The notes below the pieces were generated by a model. That model saw nothing but the letters and a program-made list of their open reading frames with translations. It made no database searches and was not told where the DNA came from. The position numbers were made by a program, and so were the translations under genes. Below are positions 55,620-64,000 of a DNA stretch of 64,000 nt, in pieces (positions within the stretch are counted from its first letter, which is position 1; the number at the start of each line of letters is the position of its first letter). This stretch comes from Crambe crambe (taxonomy: Eukaryota > Porifera > Demospongiae > Poecilosclerida > Crambeidae). The stretch spans positions 2,256,501-2,320,500 of the forward strand of contig OZ004598.1 in the NCBI GenBank assembly GCA_963924555.1, in the 5' to 3' direction.

Positions 55620-57071
55620 GATAAATCATGATATATCTATAGGGATTGACTGGAATAGTAGCATAATAAGCTAAATAAACAGCCCAAATAACCTCACTCC
55701 CTTGCCTACACATGGGTGTTCTTGAGTGCTATATAGCATCCCTTTGGGGGTGGCTTCCCTTTGATGTAGCACTCAAATAGGAGCCACCCCTTGCCTAGAT
55801 GCCTATAGAAATTCAATTATTATCTTGTATAGGTAGAGTAAACTGATGTAGGTGGGAGGATGAGAAACTACATGACCTAAGATGTCTATTGGGGCTTCCC
55901 AAATCCCAAATAGCTATGCATCACACACCAAAACAGAATCATCTGGCATGCACTATATTCAATATTATTGTGACTCTGTAATTAGTGAGCTGGGATTCAA
56001 TTGCCACAATATACCTGACTTAATTAGTCATAATAATACCTTTGATTAAATTCTTTGCCATGGATGGGTGCATGGCACAGCCAAGGTAGGCAGATTATAC
56101 GGTTCCATCTATAGCATGGATAGTATCTATATTAACTATATCGATGCACTGCATCTATGTGTTAATAATGACTAGATATATATAATTATAATGTGGAAAT
56201 TTATTACCCCTGTCAATGATATCATCTGCAGCATGAAAATGAGAAGATGTACAATGGGTATGAAGTTCCCAGCTATCAAGACGCAATGATTCCTAACCCA
56301 GCTGTCGTGCCACCAACAAGTGCTGTTCAGTCCACAGTTGACTGTGATGTTGTTGAGTTCCAGCCCCTTGCTACCAAACCCCCACCAAACCTGAAAGAGG
56401 TGTTACCTGCCAATGACCACCTGTGTCTGACTCTGGCTTTGATGTGTGCCTGCATTGTGCTGGGTTTCAACGGGCTGGGGATGGCTTGCTTGCTCCCTGC
56501 ACTCATCTGTTCAGCATTGGTATAGTTATTTACTCCATGCTCATGTACACTTCATTTCAATGACAAAGTGTGATTTAGCTTCACCTATACAAGTAGCTAT
56601 GTAGCTTGCTTTTAGCTATAGCCTACGTACGTATTAGTGCAAATTTCCCACTAGGTATAGCTCACCTCAAATGAATATAGGTACCTATAAATTGGGAAGT
56701 TTTTATCTATTGTTAGGGCTTGTTACACTAATTAAATTTTGTACAATGGTAATTTTCAGTTGCTTTAATACACAACAATGAAAATAATTTTAACAATAGG
56801 TACTTTTTGTAATAGTTATAATTATGCTTTCCACACATAGGGATATGATTATAACAGGGAGAAGAAGATTGAGAAGGCTAAAAAAATTGGGAAAGCTGCT
56901 CTTATCTGCAATATTGTGGTGGTGACTATGAATATTGTGTTTTATATTGTCGTGGGCATCATGACCGTTGTTCTGATTAGTCTTGCATATGCAGGAAAAT
57001 TATATGACAATAACTATCATGGATCCTATTATTATAACCGCTACCGAAATAGCTCATATTATTATGATTAG
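54596..57071 (+). CDS. dispanin/CD225 family membrane protein F
   Basis: Exons 54596-54625 (MDMQQCAAQK|GTGAGT), 56232-56519 and 56841-57071 give 182 residues, open throughout. It has the same leader, two helices and long Tyr/Asn-rich tail as D (differences include a Gly in YNGYEVPSY and the end SSYYYD). Upstream of the first exon the conserved block is cut: the GATACAGTGCTGTAGGAATA text joins directly to GTTTATCAAGTTCTTATCAG. About 300 bp, including the NRF1-type site present at D, is deleted. F may be silent or use another promoter. Intron 1 carries a 34-base G run. Confidence 0.8.
55585..55618. repeat. 34-base G run
   Basis: Thirty-four consecutive G in intron 1 of dispanin F. The inverted homologous segment near D has a C run of about 10 at 46170. 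G-quadruplex formation is possible. Confidence 0.9.
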
Positions 57072-58891
57072 CTACTGATAAATTTGGACATTGTTAACTT
57101 TCACATAGCTCATAATTATAGTTTAGTTGTGTTATTGTTAGAATAGAGCTTTGCTATTTCATTTCTGTTTACAATTATTGTCGTCGCTCATGTGATCAGT
57201 AGCGGCGCACGACCCTACTGGCCCTGCTCATATGCGCCACACAATCACGATAGGACCCTTTATTCCCTTTACCATTATTTCCCTCCCGTGTATATAGCTA
57301 TAGCCTGGGGAATATGGTAAAGGGTCTACCATTCACGCACAGGCGAGGCCACGCCACGCCACATTCGCTTGTTTACAGTACCTCTACTGTCCAGAGAATA
57401 TAGTCTCCAAATTTGACGCCACTGGAGAAGTCAGCAAAAAAAATGCACTCAGCTCTGAATGTGATAGTGCAGCTAATGAAATTATTAGCTACTTGATATT
57501 AAATTAATAACTCCATGTCCAGAAGATGCATTTTTAAGTTAGCCCCTCCCCTTAGATCCTCCCCTGAGAATTGGAGTTGCTCTTGGGTGAGTCGAGTACT
57601 GGTATTTGTAAGCTAGCTACTTAAAAGAGCAATTTTAGCAGAAAGAAACTACTGTTAACCATACATAACAAAGAAATTTGGAATTACAAGCTCTATTTTC
57701 TAGTGATGTGTTGGTCAGGGCTACAATCAGCATAACCTTATATCTTCATTGATGAACCAATTGTGACCACGAAACAACAGTTAACCACACACATGCGTGA
57801 TAGCAACCTGGAGTGGTGCACTGTTCTTTAACACCGAAGTTAGGATTTAAGTTGGTGTGGTTATCGAAATTAGGCAGCTAAATTTTATGGTTATCCCTAC
57901 TTCACTTTTTGCACTCATACATACTACAGCTGTTAGCTGGGCTCCTAATATAAAATTTTCAATAGCTATTATATTCACAGTCATAATAATAAAGCTACTT
58001 ATGTATACATGCATGTACAGGAATACTAATTCAGATCAAAAGTCTGTGCTATAACATGTTATTGTATATATGTAACAGTAGGAAGTTGTACTAAAGAGTC
58101 ATGAGATAGAATTTCACTCAGATCAAAGTTCAAATGGAGTCTGTGCTACATGAACAGGAAAGTTGAGTCGTGAGATATCTGTGCTACAGGAAGTTGTACT
58201 ATAAAGAATCATGAGATATAGAATTGCACTCAGATCAAAGTTTCAAATTGAGTCATGGATTTTATATAACATTGGCTATGTTCTACATAATTATATAGCT
58301 ACTCACAGTAAAAGTGATATGTTATACGTATGAGATGGGTTACATTCTATATTTTCTGTTTTTATAGCTACAGTGACATGAATGTTTATCATTTTAGCTA
58401 ACAATAGCTATAGCTAGTTATTATCTTTAGTGTCAATATGAATCGTTAATGTTTTTTTTTTCTGTGTGCTGCTGTTATGTAAACAGGTAGCTAGAGCTGT
58501 AAACTCTGATAGCTCTTATATATGTAGCTACTTAGCTAGTTGAATTGAGCTAGTGGCCAAGCCATCTTACAGTTCCAAGCTGGAAAAATAATTGTATCAA
58601 TATTTTTCGCACCATGCATAATGACAATAGCTAAAAGATACAAATGAATGAGTACAAAGTCTGCAACTAAGGCTAGATCCAGGTAGACCATGGCATAAAA
58701 TTACATTTTTTAAAACGTCCATATCTTCATCATACCCCCTAGGTCTCCAAAGAGAGCTCTCTTTGAGAGCTTTCCAATAGTGTACTTAGTTACAATTTTA
58801 CACCCCCCATATATGGAAGACCTGACATGACCTGACATGACCTCAGTTATTAGTAAAAATTAATTACCAGGGTTCTATCTAGAATTTTTTA
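57072..58891. other. 3' flank of dispanin F
   Basis: It is colinear with 47934-48730 for about 0.7 kb, then carries CAAATGGAGTCTGT-type duplicated words (58080-58260). No gene is supported. Confidence 0.5.
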
Positions 58892-60727
58892 ATAGTGAGG
58901 GAGACTGGTGAAAAATTGTTCACTTTGTGATAAAAGCATGAAACTTGGCACATAGTAAGAACATGACCTAAGGAATATTTTTAGTTATAGGGCCATCGCT
59001 CATTTGACCCTTGACCTTGACGGCAGCATTTTTTTTTCAAAACAGTTGACATATTTATATTCTTCGAATTCCATTAAGCATTAACCTTAATACCACCATC
59101 AGGGGGATTTCATAAAATTACAGATATACAATATACTATAGTACATCCCTACGACATATTTGAATTCTATTCAGTCATTAAGGGTAATACCATATCTCAA
59201 AAATCATCAGGGGATTTATGAAATTACAAATATGCAATATACTAGTACATCCCTACGACCTATGACATATTTGAATTTCGTTAAGTCATTAAGGGGTTAT
59301 TACCATAATACCATATCTCGAAAACTATCAGGGGGATTTCTATGAAATTACAATATACTAGTATATCCCTGAGATACTTAATGACTTAACGGAATTCTAT
59401 GAATTTCAAATATGTCGTAGGGATACACTAGTATATTGCATATCTGTAATTTCATAGAAATCCCCCTGATGGTTTTCAAGATATGGTATTACGGTAATAA
59501 CCTTAATGGAATTCGAATAATTTCAAATATGTTGTGAAAATCATCAGGGAGATTTGTATGATATACAATACACTAAGGCAATGTGACAGCAAGCGAGCAT
59601 TCTTGTGCTTGCTGAAGGATCAGTCAATACAAAGCTGAAGGTTCTATTTCTGTTGACTCTATAAGATTGTGCGTGCTGAATGTAGCCGTTGTTATAGCTA
59701 ATGTATTCATTTCTAGTGCTGTGGTGTGTCATTTGTGCTGCATACTTTATTACACCATCCTTCCATTTGTTGAATGACAGTCATAATCAAGAGCAAACTG
59801 GCAGTCAAAGATCGAAGGATCAACCAATGCAGAAGCTGAAGGTACAATATGCAATGCACCTGACTGCTATAGAACTGCATCATCTTTACCTAAGAACATT
59901 TCCAGGAATTGGAGAAACTGAAGATGGTAGGTTAGGATTAGCTACAAGCATCTGTGCCCAGGCATGACCAGCTTGGTAGGCAGCTCTTTTGATGTGCTCC
60001 ACAAGAGCAGCTTGGGTTGGTGGAAGGGTGTCCATTGATCTCCCTTTCTGAGAAATATAGCAGGATAAATAAATGTGCCATCTCCTAGTCTTCTTTAATC
60101 TCTAGTGAATGGGGGTGGGTGCAAATAATCAATGGAGGCTGGGAAGTGAAGTGGACAGAACTGCCTGAGGCTTCTCAAATTTGTCGTGAACTGATCAGAT
60201 GCTCATGCAAGAAAGGCTGTAGAAGTCGATGTAAATGTGTTAAGGCTGTATTACAATGTACCAATGTGGAGGACAATGTGACCGCGAATAAAATTTTGTT
60301 CAGCTCAGTACTTTTCATCATCAACTTAACACTTGACATTCTCTTGTGCATAAATGTGGTAATAAATAGGGTTATTGTGCTCTAATTAATGATAATCAAT
60401 TTTGAGGTGGCTAAAAAGTGGATACTGTAGTATATTCTGTCGGACATTGTGAAAAATAGCTGCAAAAATAATGTTTCTAATTAACGAACACCTAGCATCA
60501 GTTCAAATACTTGTAATATTACCTCAATCAATGAAGGTGTAAGTATTTAGAAGTAAAAATATGTGAATATGTGAAAAAAGGCTGCCGTCAAGGTCAAAGG
60601 TCAAATGAGCGATGGCCCTATAGCTAAAAATATTCCTTAGGTCATGTTCTTACTATGTACCAGGTTTCATGCTTTATCATGAAGTAAACGATTCCTATAA
60701 AAATCTGCACCAATCTCCCTGACTATA
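58892..60727. mobile_element. 1.84-kb element with ~150-bp inverted ends
   Basis: The left end (58892-59030: GGGAGACTGGTG, ATGAAACTTGGCACATAGTA, TTGACCCTTGACCTTGACGG) is repeated in reverse complement at 60577-60727. The interior has a second palindrome (TTCATAGAAATCCCCCTGAT at 59450-59470 against 59160-59345) and coding relics near 59.7-60.3 kb. The target duplication could not be resolved. It is probably a non-autonomous DNA transposon. Confidence 0.7.
59701..60330 (+). pseudogene. relic with CXC-like cysteine tail
   Basis: A first frame (59701-59967) contains MHLTAIELHHLYLRTFPGIG. After stops, a second (from 60119) contains LPEASQICRELIRCSCKKGC and RSRCKCVKAVLQCT, a dense C-x-C-K-x-G-C...C-x-C cluster. 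Such tails occur at the C-terminus of mobile-element-linked proteins with the CTGCD motif seen at 37.0 kb, so both may derive from one family. Frames are interrupted; not functional. Confidence 0.5.
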
Positions 60728-61066
60728 ATACATGTAGGGGAGGAAGAATATCCGCGCACTTGCGCACGTGAAAATTTTTGCCTTAGCCGCGCCCACTTTT
60801 ACCTAACCACACCCCTTTTGGATATCAAACCATGCCCACTGCAAAAATATATACAAATAATGACTTTTAGCTAGCAGCTGGAATAGTTGATAGAGATTAT
60901 ACATGTAGCTGGAATACAAAATACTCTCTTTATGGTTAATCCACTGGCATGGGAGTGTGTGATTGCCAGGGGGGGGGGGAGGTACATGTATACATGTATG
61001 GTTTCAAAAATATGAAAATATGTAGTCATATTTTGAAACCATACCCCCCTTGAAATACCCTCATGC

Positions 61067-61140
61067 ATTATTAGTCTCGTCCCCAGACCCCACCCTGGCA
61101 AAAGCATTTTTGTGAGGGTGGGGTCTGGGGACGAGACTAA
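61067..61140. repeat. near-perfect hairpin
   Basis: TTAGTCTCGTCCCCAGACCC and its inverted copy GGGTCTGGGGACGAGACTAA enclose a short loop. Just upstream another hairpin pairs GTATGGTTTCAAAAATATG with CATATTTTGAAACCATAC (60998-61046). Both are MITE-like. Confidence 0.75.
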
Positions 61141-61294
61141 AATAAATGCAAAAAGTTGAGTTGCTTCTAGTGCCCCCAATTTATATTCATGACAAGTAGC
61201 TAGTTATCCCTTCATGCCTTGCACCTATGTTTTCCAAATTATATGCATTCCCTTGCCAGGAAAACGTTCAATGATTATAGAGTACATTAATTTT

Positions 61295-61850
61295 TGCCTC
61301 GGCACCAGAGTGCCGAGGCACAGTGCCAAAGGTGACTATAATCTCTATGATGGTACGTATTAATAGTGCGTGCAATGATGTGCGGTGATGCGTATCAAGC
61401 ATGTGCATTAGCAAGCTTAGCTAACTAGCACTAGCCAACACAACTTCAAGCTCTACTACAGTACTAAAGACAAACAGACAGGCTCAGGCTGCAGTTACTA
61501 CACAGTAAAATGCGTACACCGCGAAGAGAGTGCTGATGCCAACAAATCAAGCCCATGCAGAGAACTGACTAAAAGACAGCAATGAACAAAAACAACAGAG
61601 ATTGCAATGTACACAAACTAGGTGATCGTTTGAAGTGCCAAAGAGAGAGCCATGTTGAAAGAATCCAGTATACACACTTATGCATGAGATCATTCAAAAT
61701 GGCAGTTTGAAAGCATTGAACAGCAAGAATACTAGCTGTGTAAATACTAACCTTACTAGCTACAATAAGCCATGTTGCTCAGTGCACATTATTTAGAAAG
61801 TTTGCACTGAAGTCGTACCAAGGCATTCCTAGTCTTTTTAAAAGACGAAC
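61295..61850. mobile_element. insertion within the duplicated upstream segment
   Basis: The homologous segment at 8840-8862 reads TACATTAATTTATTATACTC without interruption. Here ~555 bp are inserted after TACATTAATTT. The insertion opens with a hairpin (TGCCTCGGCACCAGAGTGCC, then GAGGCA) and ends near GAACTTGTTAATAT. A TTAAT-like duplication may flank it. No coding capacity was seen. Confidence 0.6.
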
Positions 61851-62164
61851 TTGTTAATATTATATTCCTCAGGGATGATCGATTGAGAGGGAGGCTTCAA
61901 TATCTTAACTCATAGGTTCGGGCAGAGAATAAGAAGGTGCAGAGGTGAAGAAAAAAACTGAAAGAAATCACCAGGATTAACCGCACACTTGATACCCAAA
62001 TTTGATATTGTCTTTTTTCTAATTAATGCGGGCATGCGCAATAAGGAGTGGCCGGGCAGTTTATATATAAAATTATTGCCCGGTTATGTACGTAGTCCAA
62101 ACAATCTATGATTGCGGACCGATATCACCGTCACTCCAGTGTCTTATCAGGATCGATCCAGAAA

Positions 62165-62194
62165 ATGGCTATGCAGCAGTGTGCAGCGCAAAAA
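62165..62194 (+). CDS. dispanin G first exon (gene continues beyond window)
   Basis: The conserved block (GTCTTATCAGGATCGATCCA) is followed by an ATG at 62165 encoding MAMQQCAAQK and ending at GTGAGT. In complete copies the next exon lies 1.2-1.9 kb downstream, which would fall at or past the window end; no CD225 exon is seen before 64000. The upstream region differs from A-F: it is the segment shared with the gene at 9185, and GGGCATGCGCAA at 62030 stands in for the NRF1-type palindrome. Confidence 0.6.
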
Positions 62195-62503
62195 GTGAGT
62201 CTCGATTTAGCTACGTAGCTAACCTCACGCACTAACGAATGATATAGGCGCCAGTGAAATTTTCTGATAGCCTGTTTGAAAGTAACTGGTGTCATGTCAT
62301 GTCATTCCCAATCATGGCTGGACGTGCACATCAGCATGCATGCAGTGAGTTGGGTTATAGCCATCACACTAGCTAATTGGCTACACACAGAGCATATGTT
62401 CCTATACACAGACCTTCTTGTACGTAGCTACTTATTAAGTTTAGATACAGTTCCACAATAGATACAACATCCTCATACGACATGCTGGCCAAATAACTTG
62501 CAG

Positions 62504-63480
62504 ACATCATCCAAGATCAGCTTCTCATCCACAACACTGACTGGCCAACAAACACCTTCTCCAGGCTAGACCCAGACATGTCTTATCATTGGGTGAGATC
62601 CACCAATAGCTTTGCAAAGACCTCAGAGAAAGTTAGCCCTACTTCAATAGGCTTCGATTGTTATTTGAAATGGTAAGGTTTATCAGAGTCATGCTAGGAT
62701 CACGATTCTGTAGCTAAATTCTGCAGGTAGCTAGCTATAAGATGGCACACACTATCTCTAGCTTACACACAGCTGAGCAATCCACAGGGAGAGGGGAGAG
62801 AGACTCAAAGACCTAGAGAGACTTTGCTGCTGTGCACGCTGCGCCACCAGACTATGTAGCGCTCACGTGACAAAATTGAATAATGAATAATGAAATTATT
62901 AGGAAGTTCAGGAAAAGGATGCAGGTGGTGACGAGAAACTAATAATCAAGTTTGCTTGGCCTTATGTGTTAGTCATACATGCATAGCCACAGATATACTA
63001 GACTACGTACACAGGATTGGAAACAGGGCATGCGCGTGTATATTTATAGACCATCCGTGTACACAAAATAAGAAAGAGGGTGAAAGGCAAGGTATTTAGC
63101 ACAGCAATAATTATGATTATAAGTGAAAAGGCTCAATGACTTATAGCTGTAGTAGCTTATCATGTCAGTTTAGTCTATGTACTGTTGCTAGCTATATATA
63201 TGGAAGAAAAATGTGGAAACAGGTGACTGAAAAGTTTTGTGGCACTCCTACTACTAAAATAGTAGTCTAGCTGCCTTACTAGTTGACCATATGTACTCAA
63301 GTAGTTTTAACTTTGTGCAGGGCTGGAGATGGCATGCCATTTGCCATTGATGGTGTAAGAAGCCATTTTCACTATGTTGTTGTTCTTATGCGAGGAGATG
63401 AGATACCTTCTTGTATCAGGGGCAGGAAAGGATACACTGGGGCAGCTTTACTCTTCATCTTGATCCCCCAAAACAAGTAG
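62504..63480 (+). CDS. two exons of an unidentified gene
   Basis: An open segment 62504-62672 is bounded by CTTGCAG and by a TG|GTAAGG donor. It encodes IIQDQLLIHNTDWPTNTFSR and onward to FDCYLKW. A second segment starts after TTGTGCAG at 63321, matches in phase (completing a Trp codon) and runs to a stop at 63478-63480 (GDGMPFAIDGVRSHFHYVVV). Together they give about 108 residues of a C-terminal region. I do not recognise the family. It may be a host gene lying in the presumed intron of dispanin G or part of a mobile element. No upstream exon was identified. Confidence 0.35.
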
Positions 63481-64000
63481 CTATATCACAACAAATCTCT
63501 CGATGAATTTGATGTTCAGCAGTGCACTATCAGTACTTGTTATTATCATTTTCTTATTCTAACATGAAAGGAAATAGCTATATACTGTAATTATGTGTAA
63601 AGTGACAGTATTAGTTGCTACATTATAGTATCCTTCTTTACTATAGCTTTTCTTGACAGCCGGCCATGGGTAATCTGAAGAAACAGTAACATTGACATGA
63701 TTTTTTACAGGCATCTTTAAAAAGTACATATGTACATATGACATCCAAGCTCCATAGGTCCACGTACCACAAAGTCGAACTACCATTGTTACTTGCAATT
63801 TGAGAAACTAGCCTTTTTAATAACTATATGCTTGTTTAGCACTGTACTACCCCACTCTTTGCATTCTTTAAACTTACCAATTGGCTATTGTTTAGCAGAA
63901 ATTTGGCACACTACTTCTTCTCCCCTGTTTGTTTGGGGCAATTTAGCATGAACAGCTGCCTACATGGATTGTCGGTATTATTGTCATTATGGGCGCACGT
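63481..64000. other. non-coding right edge
   Basis: No gene is supported. The minus-strand frame around 63559-63798 has no splice support or recognisable domain. Confidence 0.45.

Noticed and set aside
63559..63798. Minus-strand frame at the right edge
   Set aside because: No recognisable domain, signal or splice site; length is within chance expectation.

Overview
The window looks like nuclear DNA of an early-branching marine animal, most likely a demosponge. It is AT-rich and dense with TAGCTAGC-type words. It carries spliced genes with some very short introns (about 52-63 nt) and many small DNA transposons. The protein families are metazoan: CD225/dispanin membrane proteins, sushi (CCP) proteins and a P2X7-tail-like cysteine domain. 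The species call is an inference; no ribosomal or mitochondrial marker is present.

Region by region: (1) 0.7-6.8 kb is non-coding tandem duplication of a ~2.7-2.9 kb unit, with insertions that one copy has and another lacks. (2) 7-15.3 kb holds two paralogous minus-strand sushi genes, one apparently secreted and one a type I membrane protein. Between them lies a plus-strand gene for a secreted protein of unrecognised family that is broken by several frameshifts. Intron 1 of the second sushi gene hosts a 1.4-kb palindrome made of two inverted copies of a P2X7-tail-like gene fragment. (3) 17-57 kb is a tandem array of six dispanin/CD225 loci (here A-F); a seventh first exon (G) lies at 62.2 kb and would continue past the window end. 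Five loci (A, B, D, E, F) share a three-exon structure: a 10-codon first exon ending at GTGAG(T/C), an exon with the N-terminal region and first hydrophobic helix, and an exon with the basic loop, second helix and Tyr-rich tail. B, D, E and F are open throughout. A has a frameshift. C is a broken copy split by a transposon. Extra orphan first exons lie at 22.2 and 44.2 kb.

(4) The array is riddled with mobile DNA. There is an intact 2.9-kb pogo-type transposon (DDD transposase with a C-terminal PHD-like finger) inserted in dispanin C at a TA, with the empty site preserved at dispanin E. There is a degenerate DIRS-type tyrosine-recombinase retrotransposon at 38.1-43.0 kb, several MITE families with readable target-site duplications, a minisatellite at 29.3-30.2 kb, and a 1.8-kb inverted-repeat element at 58.9-60.7 kb. 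(5) At 62.5-63.5 kb two phase-compatible exons suggest the end of an unidentified gene.

Dispanins include the vertebrate IFITM membrane proteins, and sushi domains are common in cell-surface recognition. A membrane-defence or self-recognition neighbourhood is possible, but that is inference only. Exon junctions were read from splice consensus and reading phase, without transcript data.
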